Shown one piece after another: positions 1 to 12,000 of a stretch of DNA of 64,000 bases. Origin of the DNA: Styela clava (Eukaryota; Chordata; Ascidiacea; Stolidobranchia; Styelidae). Where the stretch lies: the NCBI RefSeq assembly GCF_964204865.1, contig NC_135257.1:6780151-6844150 (forward strand), in the 5' to 3' direction. The translations under genes were made by a program, and so were the position numbers. A model generated the notes under the pieces. That model did no database searches, was not told where the DNA came from, and saw nothing but the letters and a program-made list of their open reading frames with translations. Each line of letters starts with the position of its first letter. Position 1 is the stretch's first letter.

Positions 1-356
1 CGCTCTACTCTCACCGCACTGTCAGTGCGAGCTGGGAAAATAAACAATTGTCTTAGTGAACAAACAATTGCGTTATAACGTGTGTTAAATAAACAAACAA
101 TATAAGGTCAAAGCAAAGAGCGTTGTAAACATTCCCCACTACTGTTATCAGTTATATTCAGATTCTAAATATAAATAGATTTTGCAAATTAGATTTTATA
201 TTAAGTTTTATTAACCATGGAATATCCCAAGAAACGTAAAGTTGACAGAGAGTGTCCAGCATTTAACAATGATTAGATACCGAAGTATTTTTTGTACTAA
301 TCCGGCCCGCCGAAGACTTCATTTTCCCACATCTGGCCCGCCGACTAGAGAAGTTG
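1..356 (+). mobile_element. Remnant of a hAT transposon with the first codons of its transposase
   Basis: Seen: from base 219 a short frame reads MEYPKKRKVDRECPAFNND then stops. This matches the usual N-terminus of hAT transposases of the GTF2IRD2/ZBED-related group (PKKRKVD, then E-C-x-x-F). The frame then jumps into an element end with two GGCCCGCCGA blocks (303-345) and a terminal GTTGTCCACCCCTG near 343-356. Inference: an internally deleted, non-autonomous copy whose left end may lie outside the window. It sits in an intron of the TSR gene, about 110 bp before the exon at 466. It cannot make a transposase. Confidence 0.6.
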
Positions 357-465
357 TCCACCCCTGCTGTAGATTCTAGCCCAGTCATAAGTTGACTGAC
401 ATATCATATATGGTAGAAAATTATCTTTTGTTTGAACTACTAATTTGTTTTTTTTCACTGGGCAG

Positions 466-3400
466 GTGGATATTTTGAAAAACAGGATTGTTCTGAGGGT
501 GGAGAATGTCCCTATTCTTGGTTGCCTTGGGAGGGATGGAGTCATTGTTATGAAAAGTGTGGACCAGAAATACGTGGAAAGTATTGAAGATTTTATATTT
601 ATCCTGGATAGAAAAAAGAGATAAGATGACTTAATTATATGTTGAACCAAAGCCACACATTGGGTTACCAGTTCAGTTCTGTTTTGGTCTTTAAGATGCA
701 TGCATTAACCAGTGGTTATGGGATTCCAAATAGGATATCTACCCTCTTACTTTTAATTGTCACATGATCCAAACTCGTGCAGCCAAGGTTACGCTGCAAT
801 TTATTTCATTCTGCTTCGTTCAATTATCTGGTATCTGCCAATAGCTGGGGCAAACTGAGCCTGCCACAAGAAGTAAATCAATAATGAACTGTGGCATTAT
901 TTTTGCACAAAAACCTTACTGATATGGTTCTCGGCCCCATTATAGTTTAGAAGCTGTTGTAAGGTTAGCTAGCATTTAGAAAATAGCCCTTTTACCACTG
1001 GAGTGAAAATGATTAACTTCATCCACAAGCTTCAACATGTAGTGCTCTTGTGTTGGATTAGTCAGAATATTACTCTTAAGAATTTATATTCACTTTAAAG
1101 GCCAAATCATGCAGTTTCTGATTTTCTGGTACTTTTCAACCCCATTATTCTTTTGGTGCTTTCCAGTATTTATCACGACCTTTTCTCAGTGTGAGATATT
1201 GGCTAATATTTAATTGCAATGGACCTTTTAAGTTTCAGGAAATGTACTGGGGCTGAAGAATGCCTTGGAAAATCCTTTATAGTGGAGGATTGTGGACATC
1301 CACCTTGTGGTAAGAAAGCCTAATATATTCTGTTGGTCGATATATGGTTATTGTTCAATGAAATCTTCATTGTGGAAACAATAATGTTGGATTTCTCAAT
1401 AATGCATGATGGCTCATATGACTTATTGATCAATGGCTGGTTATACTATCCGCCACCAACCATACCCATTTATGTACCGGTATCAACAATGTATTTGGAT
1501 AGTTGAGTATCCATCCTAGAGTGTTCGAGGTTTGCCCGATATCTTGGTTGGGATGGCATATGGAAATAATAATCTCCAATGCAAATTTGTAGCTTCAATG
1601 TCCTGGGTTTGAACACTTTATTCAGGGTGCAAAAAATGAGTAGTATGCGTCACACTTTTCAGTTTATACAAAATTTAACTTTTCACATCTTTCCAAATGA
1701 TTGTAAAGATCATTGTTCGTAGCAATGATATTAAATACTTCATAGATGGTATATACAAATAAAAGAGTTGTGGCTTTTGTCAGAGAACCATTTACAAGTT
1801 ATTTGCATGAAATTAAAGTTGATGTTTATGAGCAAAAAAATAAGAAAATGCGGTATTCCTGTTTACTTTTTGTTGTTGGCCTGTTTCGGTATACAGTGAT
1901 ACCTTGGTAGTCGACCGACTCGAACAACTCGGGAGTTGGACACAAATTTCTAGTTAAAAATGCTGCGGTATTGGAGCGAAAATCCAGCGCCCGAACTCCC
2001 GAGTGCACCACCAAGTGAGAACTGTGCATCAGAGCTGCCATTCAACAAAAGAGATGCTCAAATATGTGGAAGCGAAGGCCATAACGAAGTAGTACAGTTA
2101 TGCAATCTGTCAAGGTAGACTACTTGTACAGCAGTCTTTTTGACTAACATGAAAGCAGAATCGCAACAAAGTGCGCAATTTTGATGACGTAGTCGCACAC
2201 GAAAAACGAATTTCATAGAACCCTCAGAAATTTGCTCAATCAATTAAAAAATCACCATTGTTTTGTATTGCAAAAAAAGTTTCGGTACTCTAACAAATCA
2301 GTAGTCGAACACCAATCCAGAACGAATTATTTTCGACTACCGACTTATCACTGTAATTTATGAACAAAATTTAACTTGATTTGAAGTATACCACTAATCC
2401 ATCACTGAAACTCACTCAGGTGCCTTGGGATAGTGGAATTCAGTTTACATTTTGAGATCTTAGTTTTAAACCATTAAACTTGAAAGCATTAAATTTTCCT
2501 ACTCAAATATTTTTTACTGCAAGATGAGTCAGGTAAGCCTGCAGGAGGAAGCACAAATGTTGGTGGTGACAGTACTGGTAATGATGGTGGGATTACTGAA
2601 TCTAGTTGGGGAGAATGGTCGGCTTGTTCTGCTTCATGTGATGGAGAAAGAAAAAGGTTTGTGATATAAATCTTGATGATAAAATACAAAATAATTTTTT
2701 AATAAATAAATATTTTTCAAATTACCCCTATAAATTGTGAAATTCATTGTGTTTGGCATATAATTGGATTCCAGTTTAATTTAGTAATAAAATGTGATGT
2801 ATTTGGTATATCAGTGTTTTCTTTATGCTTATTTATGGTTTCTAATATCAATATACATCAAAATGTTGACCTTGCACTTCAGAGCAGTGTCTTAACCTAG
2901 AAGTCCAAGCTCATGTAGTGTTTTGAAGGTCGGCTTGTGGGATATTGTTCCAAATCAACCTATACCTATACGCATTTTATTTGCGATCTCATCTAACATT
3001 CAAATTTTCTGCTTTTCTTGCGACCACCCTGTATGATCAAATTGGGAATTCAGTACACATACCGGTAATTTGTTTTTTTATGAAAATATTAAGAGTTCAA
3101 TTATATTATGTAAGAACCCCATTGTTTTATTTTATGTGCAATTTGATATTGATCTAATGTTGAAACTGACCAGGTTTGTTATGTCATTCTCCATTGTGTA
3201 TTAATACAAGTTATTACAATTCAGAGAGAAATCATGTGGGAATTCATTATGTTCGGGTTCAAATTCTGAAAGAGAAGTTTGTAATACAGGAATATGTTAC
3301 GAAGGTATTATAAATGCATCATATTGGCCATCTTCAGTGAAGGCCTTTCAAATGCTGATTTGATCTATTCAACCATACTTACCCCCACCCAACCTACCAA

Positions 3401-6400
3401 TATTTGATAATAAAATATTCTTTGAGCAAGGCTGATTATTTGTTTGTTGTATCTGATTTTTAGTCCCAACATTTTTTCTAGTCCTAAACTCTCACTTGAA
3501 ATTAATGTATTTTTTTTGCATTTTTAATATGCAGGAGATGTCCTTGGTGAATGGGGAGAATGGGGTTCTTGTACTGCAGAGTGCAATCAGGTAAAGTCTA
3601 TTCAATATTTTTAAACAAATTCATGTATGTATATAAAATGTCTTTCAAATTTTGTGAAAATCTGTGAGCCGTATCAATTGCATTTCTAGAAACGCAAGCG
3701 AAGATGTCATGGTGTGGACAGAAAACCTGTTGATAAATGTGGGGCAAATGCTCCTGAATTTGAATTTGAAGAGAAATTATGTGACTCGTATAATTGTCGA
3801 AATCAAGGGGGTCAGTGGGGAGAATGGTCAACTTGTTCTGCTAGTTGTGAGGGAACGAGAATGAGGTTATTTGTTGTTTCTTTTGAATTTTTGAAGTGAT
3901 GTATTTGTGAGTGCCGTACATTTCTAAACTATAAACTTGCGGAGAACTTACTATTGTGTCAATATTTTCTGTCTATTGATAATGTATCGTTTTCCATTAG
4001 AAATAAGATGTGCAATGGCAGGGTGTGTCCTGGTGAAAGTCCGGAAGGAGAAATGTGTAATGTGGGAGCATGTGAAGGTAATGCGCTATTTTACTCTTGT
4101 AAATTTTGAACCTATGCGTTTGAATATACAGTTGATATTGAGTGTTATCAATATGCAGTTGTTATGACAAGAATGTCAATATTTTGAAAAAAAATTACTT
4201 TCCAACACAATTTCATGAAAACATGGGAATATAATATGATAATCTAATTTGAGATAAAGTTATGTAATTTACGGTATGTATTGTAATTAAATTGATCAAA
4301 ACTCTTAATTTTCAGATACCCTTGGTATATGGAGCACCTGGTCATCATGTAGCCATTTATGTTCTCAGGTGTGCATTATTCTTTGTTTGTGTGTGGTATT
4401 ATGGTATTTTATATTCTGAGATATATTGAACCCTGCACTCACTATTCGGGGATGAATGGTTTAAAAACAGTGTAACGATAGAATTTTTTGGGCAGGGATA
4501 GTTAAAAAATTTATTTTCCCTATTTATATATTTTTTGAAATTACTGGAGTATGAATGAAATTTTGGTAAAAAGAATTTTACTTTATTTTGATAACGGTAT
4601 TTTGGGTTTGGCATAGTCGTGCCAAACATTGTTAGCATTGGAAAGCAGAAATTTTGGATCTTAGCTGTGGTTAGTCTATTATCCAACCCAAGTCCACCAT
4701 ATAACCCTGAATGACCAATTGGAATCGATTTGATTATCAATAATAAGGATTGATTTATCATTAAGGAAAGGAAACGCAAATGTAGAGACTTGAACAATGA
4801 AGTTAGTACCTTGTGCGGTTATAATGCTCAAGAATATGAATATGACAAAAGATCTTGCAATACTGAAAATTGTGAATCAGAATCATCTTCTTCCATTGGA
4901 GAATGGGGATTTTGGTCAAGTTGTTCGAGATCATGTGATGGGACCAGGACCAGGTATACGCAAGCATAATATTCTTGCCCAATTCTGTATTTATTCAGAA
5001 TTAACAGTAATTTAAACTAGTTTTCTCACAACAATATATTTGTTTGTCCTCACACTAAACGTCTCGGCGGCCTGGCGTATCATGCTAAACATTATGAATA
5101 CGCTCGCTATCGCACCTCTGATTACCCTGTGTGGGTTCGCAGGCTCGAATCCCATGCAAGGATCCTATGTGCGAGAGGATTGCTGGACTTCTCGACATGG
5201 ACTGGTAACCGCATGAGAGGCCGTGGATCGCCATATGACTATACCGTCTTATCGACTTTCCTTTCTCCTAGGATAAATATGTTGATGATTCCTGAACAAA
5301 TAGCCTAAGCTCACAATGCATTTTTTCACTTTCGCATTTTGTTGGTTTTATTTCTTTATTTAGGAAACAAAAATGTCAACAGTCATTTTGTCCAAACCAA
5401 AAGGAACAAAGTGAACAATGCAATGTTGGTGTATGTACTGGTGAGGATAATGGTGATGGAACTGACGAAAGTGGGTTCACTATTTTTGTTTTTTACGTCT
5501 TATTACAGATGAAAGATGAGAGTGTCTAATAGGACATTAATTCAATTTAAGATTTTGATTTTCAGGAAATTATTGTATTAGACAGTGTTGTTTTCATTTT
5601 TAACCAAATATTTAAGTCAGAGCCGATATTGCTAAGACCGAATAATATTGAGAGTGGGAAACTGAGCTTTTTTTGTCTGATGTCAAATCTTCAAAGTGAC
5701 AAATTTCTGAAATAAAATATAATAAATTATTCCTAAATTACAGAATTATCTATATTGAACATAATCACATTCAAATATATTTGAAAATTTGATTTGTTCC
5801 GTTACCCCCGTTTCTAGAAAAGTGAGTTGCAATTTTTAATAGCGCAGTTGTAGTTTATATTTGAATAGAAACTATAACCGAAAGGCTTGCATGTGATAAA
5901 GCGTTTGGATTCCAATTTTGTTTTCATTGTATGTGGACGCTGAATTAGGATTCGAATATTTTTAATATGTAGCTGGAGACTGAAAAGATGATATGTGTGT
6001 TAATAAATTTGTGCATTAATAATTTATCATTTTTAGTATAGAACCCTCGAGTTCACATTGGACTAGATCTCTACCTCATCTTGCAATTACACAATTAAAC
6101 TAACGAAAACAAGAAATAAAAACAAGTAAATAGTTAATGTCTTAGGAGTAGTAATAATAATAAGATTTAAATTTCACAGATAACAGCATCTTTGAAATGA
6201 GAGAATTGAAAATATCAAATACTTTATGTGGATCATCATCTAATATCAAATGGTACTTTGGTGATTTCAATGGTGATAGACGAACTGATGCGTTATGTAT
6301 CACTTCGGGTGGTAGCCTGTAAGTACTTTGTTTCATTTTTAATGATTTTCTTCTTAGTACATTATATCTTCGCATATATGCCGTTATGCGCGTATAAGGT

Positions 6401-7357
6401 GGCAATTTAGTTTGGCGACTTTGGGTTTCAAACTTGGCTTATATGCGAGTTTATGTGGGAATTAATATTACTTTCGTTTGAAATATTAACCCAAAGTAGT
6501 CTAGGTTGGTATCTCAGGTTATGAATGTTAGATTCAAATCTTATTCTCACTAAATTTATTAGGAAATGCTGCACAAGAAAAATACCTTTTCAAATACTAT
6601 TGACTATTTGTAAAGATATTTTTATTAAGTAAATGCTTGGGATAACTTATTAAAAACCTGTCATCAATTCCGTTGAATTAGTAAAATTTGTGCTACTGAA
6701 GATAAATGTTTAGATCTTTTTCATTCATTCATTTCAGTTCTCTCGGGCATGCAAATACAGTTGGAAATGTCGAAAAACTACATTGGAAAGGAACAGCAAG
6801 ATCTTGTTCCGGAGAAAATATTTACATCGCTGATTTTAATGGAGATGGTAAAGATGACGTACTGTGCAAGGATGAAATGAAAAGGTAAGAATTTAATTAC
6901 ATATATATTGTCAAGTTCATCTTGTTTTGAATTCAATAAGTCGTCAGCAGAAAGATGGAATCTGTTCCTTTTTGTTTTCGTCGCAGATTTTGACAGAATA
7001 AGATCCTGCTCTGATTTCTAGTAGGCTTATTCATAAAATGACGATAACTTCAAGATCATCTCTTCTGATTTAGACTTTGGAGGATGTTTTTGTTTTAAAC
7101 AAATAGGAAATAATATCACACTAGAGGTTCAAATACTAATCTAAAATGAACATTCTGTTCTTGTTTTCAGGAGGCTTGTTTTGTTATATGCGAATAGTGT
7201 AGGAGTATTAAGTGAAAAAGAAGTTGATGCAGGAAATTTTTGCACTGATCCTTCTGATAATCTGGTTCTTATCAATATGCCAAACTCAAAAACTATGGAT
7301 CTTCTTTGTCACTTCGAAGATAAACATATCGAAGTTCGATCGAATATTGGAGGTTGA
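466..7357 (+). CDS. Thrombospondin type-1 repeat protein with C-terminal FG-GAP-like repeats (5' end outside window)
   Basis: Thirteen exons join in phase: 466-580, 1239-1309, 2524-2656, 3225-3304, 3535-3590, 3690-3865, 4001-4077, 4316-4368, 4766-4953, 5364-5440, 6180-6318, 6738-6884, 7171-7357 (stop TGA). They give 498 residues. The chain holds the end of one TSR and then six TSRs, each with a W-x-x-W-x-x-C style start (for example WGEWSACSASCDG, WGEWSTCSASCEG, WSTWSSC) and six-cysteine spacing. Each TSR is split across two exons. The last three exons carry two FG-GAP-like motifs (WYFGDFNGDRRTDALC, YIADFNGDGKDDVLC) with a DxNxDG calcium-type loop. TSRs are extracellular adhesion modules, so a secreted or membrane location is likely, but no signal or TM is inside the window. 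Exon 5364-5440 could use a second in-phase donor after 5470. The same final-exon layout recurs in the next gene, so the two are paralogues. Upstream domains are unknown. Confidence 0.85.
1894..2353. mobile_element. pogo/Tigger-like MITE with TA target duplication
   Basis: The ends are inverted copies: CAGTGATACCTTGGTAGTCGA at the left and its diverged complement (TCGACTACCGACTTATCACTG) at the right, each flanked by TA (1892-1893 and 2354-2355). The CAGTG..CCTTGG..GTCGA form resembles Tigger/pogo termini. It is 460 bp, lies in the intron between exons 1239-1309 and 2524-2656, and has no transposase frame. Confidence 0.75.
5064..5275 (+). mobile_element. tRNA-derived SINE, internally shortened copy
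   Basis: The head reads like a tRNA promoter: an A-box-like block near 5071 (TGGCGTATCATG) and a B-box-like GGCTCGAATCCC at 5143-5154. The body (GTGCGAGAGGATTGCTGGACTT) and tail (GAGAGGCCGTGG...TTATCGACTTTCC) recur in the copies at 17452, 19398, 59400 and 62369. This copy lacks the middle of the element. It lies in an intron of the TSR gene. Confidence 0.7.
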
Positions 7358-9051
7358 TTAGACATTTGAAAATGATGGACTCATTCATAGAAGTGTCATA
7401 TTTACATACTCGAATTCTCTTTACAAGGCCTTTTCATTTATGGGAGTGTGAATTAGGTATGGTCAGGTGTTTTTCCATACGATCCATACCGTAGGTATTT
7501 TCACAAGAGGATTTCAATTTTGAACATTTTCAAATTTTTTTGAGCATTTACCTTGAAATATACATAGGAGACACAATTTTGAAAATCAAATGTTTGATAT
7601 CTGCGATTACCATACTTCTATATGTATCCATGACTCTAGTTTTGAATAACAGTTCATATGAGTGCACTTTGTCCTGATATTCATGTGAAGCCTACTCATT
7701 TATAATATATAAAAGGGATTTTGTAACCATTTGCTGTTATTTTTTCTCATGGTATTGCGGTATGAAATATTGTTTATTATTTCTGAATGTCTTCATTTGT
7801 TCAATACTTAAACGTTAAGGTTTATGCTTTATTTGTTTGATTTGGCATGTATTACTATCCTATTTATTTTACAATGTATACTGTTTATATTTCAAGCTTG
7901 TGCATTGATTTGACTTCTTTTATGTATTACTCGATGCTTTGTTGGTATACCTATTCAAATTTGCTAGTGAATTGGTCAGTCTATTTTTGATGGTATTTTT
8001 GTTATTTACTGTAGGTCTTTTGATCAATTTTCAGCTCACAGTTTCAGCTTGTTTTTCTTCAAAACTAATGTGCCGATCATTTTCAGATTTTCAGTGCTTG
8101 AAAATGACAGAAGTCGCGACAAAGCTAATTTTTTATTTGGAAATGACCTTAGAATCCGGTTGAAGTTGGTAATTCGCCTCAAAAATTTTTCTGCTTCAGT
8201 TTAATTAAATGAGGGTACATTTCATTCTGTATTGCTCTACTACCCTTGTACTGCTTGTTTACAGATCTTTTCTTGCAAACTTGATTGTTTCGTGTGTTAA
8301 TGTTCCGGAACGATGCACGGCATCTATTACTATGTATTTGAACAACGCCCTCTTGTGGTGGTTATTCAAAAAAAATTGGGTGCTTCTGAAGTATGCGCAT
8401 CAAGATGTCGCATAGCCTAAACCCCAGCCTGGTACACAACCTGAGTTCAGGTTGTGCGCCATCTTGGTGCGCATACTTCAGGAGGTCCAAAAATTGAATA
8501 TATATACACCTGTTTTTATTTTAAAGTTCCTCATTTTGTACATCTTTTTAAATTACAATTCACTCTCATTTTATTGTCTGGTGTTGATACCAGTTGTCAT
8601 AAGCGCAATGCAATGATAAATGCAATAAGTGAATACTGTATATCCAATCCAGAATTAGAAACTTGACATAATATTTTTATTACTGATATGTTACAATTTT
8701 ATTTTCAATTTCAATTTTATGTTGTGTAAATTTTTTTTATTTTTGATGTTTCTATTTTGTTCTTGGAGAAATTTTTGTTGTTGTAAACAAGCGTTACAGA
8801 ACCATACATGTCTGAATGTTACTAACAACCAAAGCTGTGAAATCCAGACTCAGAGATTGCTACTTGAATCCAAAGTTTGAACCTCTTAGCATTGGTTTTT
8901 ATATTCCGAATAGACAAATATTTATTCATTTTAAATTAAATATGTTATGTGTTCATTTTTACAGTTAGTGCAAAGTTGACAAAAATGTCCTGACAGAATT
9001 GTTTTATTAATACTACCAATATGAGCAGCATATGCCTTGTGGTGGCAAAAT
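7358..9051. other. Spacer between the two TSR paralogues
   Basis: Holds the presumed 3' UTR of the upstream gene and the promoter and 5' UTR of the astacin gene. The only distinct structure is the palindromic MITE at 8386-8481. The short open frames here look like chance. I found no convincing AATAAA close behind the stop at 7357. Confidence 0.5.
8386..8481. mobile_element. Palindromic MITE with a nested hairpin
   Basis: Two 27-bp arms (8386-8412 and 8455-8481) are inverted copies with about three differences, sharing CTGAAGTATGCGCA and the AAGATG core. Between them a perfect 10-bp inverted repeat, CACAACCTGA / TCAGGTTGTG, makes an inner hairpin. A related, longer element lies at 56019-56211. 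Confidence 0.65.
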
Positions 9052-12000
9052 ATGGTTGAACTTCAACCAGTAGACACTGTAATTCCAGGCAAATCTTGTG
9101 GACCTATGACTGAAACAACAACTAATAGAAAGAAATTAAAGACAGCTGGTGGAAGATCGAAAGGTGAAATTGGGAATAATCAATAACTTATTCCATTTGA
9201 GGTTCAGAAATGGAAAAATTTTATCCGGTTTAGAAATATTTTGCTAGTTGCTTTATTCAATACAGTCATGAATGCCAGAGTAAGTTGTAAGACGTAACAC
9301 AATAAGTCACAATAAGTTTTTATTTTCGCGGAGTAGATTGGAATCCTAGAATCAGTTAGTGTTACTCGAAAATACTTTTCTTCCCTTTCTTTTTATTTTT
9401 GTTGTACTCTGAAGCAATTTCCTTTAATCTGACAGTACAGAAATAGATACCTGTTAGCACACAGCAAGACTGAATTATGATTTGTGATTAATTTGATTTG
9501 CAGGTATTCAGATAAATTGATTTTTTGGAAAATTATGATATACAACAAATTACTTCTAATAAAATTTAACAACATTAGCATTGCAAAAATGGCAACCTCT
9601 CAGAGGCTATAAACCGAAATTTTGATTGTCTGAGATCTCAATTAAAAATTTTTGAACAGCATTCCCTTGATTTGAACTAAAATATTTGGGAATGTTTGGC
9701 TACAAATTTTATCTAAATTGTGACCTTCTGAATAGATTACTTTTCAAATAATTAATATGGCAGGCTTCATCTGTGATTTATCCTAATAAATATAATGTCT
9801 TGTTGATATTCAGGTATATCAATTATTTTTTACAGGTGTTCGATCGTCGAGTACTACAACATGTGATGTCACAAAGCTTATTGTTGTTATCATCACAATT
9901 CTAATTCTTGTTTCTGCCCTCATTGCAGTTGTCTTAGTAATTGTTATGGGTATGTATGATTCATGAATGCATTATGCATTTTCTTTTTTAAAGCTGAATT
10001 TTATAGCTTTGCTCTTAATAAAACTTTATTCAGACAGCTACTCAGATATCGGGAGCTACTAAATTTAGAGAAACTGCAAAGTGGCCTAGTGGTTGAAGCG
10101 CTGGTCTTTGCTATGTTAGCATCACAAGTTTAAAATATGTGGTTCAAATACCATGACCATCATCTCTCTCTGTCTGTCTGCCAATCTCTGTCTTCTTTCC
10201 CTGTTTTAAATGGTGGAGGAAATAATTGGTATGCATACCATATAGTATGATAACATTCATATATCCAAATTTTCGACAATAGTATTTTATAATAGTTATC
10301 CAAATCATGATTGTCTTCAATATTCAGAAAAAGGACCATTGAGTTGGGGAAATTTACACCCAGCTACATTCAAAAAATGACCACCACTTTCGGAATCACT
10401 AAAATCTCGTCTCTCCTCCACCAGGTTGAGAGAAATTTTGCCTTGGACCCCTGCTCTGAGAAAACCAAATTTTTTATATCTAAATCTTCTGGGCATTCAA
10501 GATTTTTCCTCCTGTTGAGAATGCTTAGTTAAATGGATGAGTTTTCGTTGGAAATTTCAGTCAACACTTTTGTTGCCCGTAACTTTCCAACTTCTGATTC
10601 GGATGGGATCAAAATTTTGATTTCTAACTCCAGTATTGATAAAATCATGCAAATTTCTCGACGCTCTTGTTCAGAATGCTTACATTTTGTTTTGTAGTAA
10701 CTTGCATTGATGAGCCTATCACTGAATAATCATACCCAACTGAACAGTTGATAGAATTTTTTCAGTTCGAATATCTTTGTTTTCAGATCAAATGTCATCT
10801 TCATTAAGAGCTTTTGAGAAAGCATCATGTGATGAAGTAGAACCAACGCCTATGCATATAAATTCATGTTTAAGTGCGTCAATTATATTTCATTAATGAA
10901 TTAGTCTATCTGAAATATTGTGATATATGATTTGCAAAACTCAAATAATTTTAGGATGGCAAAATTAAGCAAATGTTTTTTATTATTCCTTTGTCACTTT
11001 GAATTCCATCATTCTTTTTTCAGCATTCTTTTGTCCTTGTTCTAATAGATTAGGTTAATATTATTGTGATGCGATTGTGAGAAACATATGCTGTAAAGTG
11101 AATTTATTGGAACACAGGAATTAACAAACTGATTTTGAAAACTGTCATTGTAGAAGAAACTGGTTAAAGTTGTATGTGTATTCAAAAGAGTTATTGACTT
11201 TATTTGTTTCATAATTTTCTTTCGTCTCCTTGTTGTTTTACCAAACATTGAATATTTGTTTTGTGTGAGGGCTCAAATAGCAGCATATTTTGATATTGGT
11301 ATCAACTTTGTGTACATTCATTTGAGCATTGCCTTCTTGTCTTCTTTCAGATTCTAACTGTCGATTTGATCTTTCTACTTGTTTTGAACCATGTCCATTC
11401 GGCTATAGAACAGATGAAAGTGGATGTGAAGATAGTTGTGAATGTGCTATTGAAGGAAGTTTTGAAGGAGATATTGCATTTTCTGAAGATGAAATACCTA
11501 AATTAACAGAAGTGTGTACAATTGAAAATATGATAAAGTTTGTTGGTCAAATTAAAATACATCTTCTGTCAGTATTCTCAACATTGTAGTCTCAACAACA
11601 CTTTGTCTACTTCGAAAGTCTTTTTCCCTCCTCTAGGCAAATACACTATTACCATTTCATGAGTCAAATTTTGATATTTGCCCTCATTTTAGTAATATAT
11701 ATATTTATGAACGAATAATGAATAAACTGCGATTAATGTTGTCAATATGATATTTTTTTCCTGAAACTCAAGATTCAAGATGTTTTTTTTCTTTAGAGTT
11801 TCAAAAAATAAGTTTAGATTTTAGCTGTTTTGGGGAAGTTCAAAATATCTTGACGAAAAAATATTTCTTGTCAAATTTTATCTTTCAAATAGATATTACC
11901 TTTATTAGCTACATAGAAATTTATTTAGAACATTCAAAATAGAATGAATTGCACACAACACCACCATACAGATGGAGACATTGTCAGGTCTGTTATAGAC

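Noticed and set aside
345-701. 118-residue minus-strand frame
   Set aside because: Overlaps the TSR exon 466-580 in antisense and a hAT end; no domain seen.
4399-4797. 132-residue minus-strand frame
   Set aside because: Intronic and partly antisense to exon 4766-4953; no recognisable domain.
5071-5154. tRNA gene
   Set aside because: The A and B boxes are SINE promoter remnants. No acceptor stem or cloverleaf can be drawn, and a SINE tail follows.
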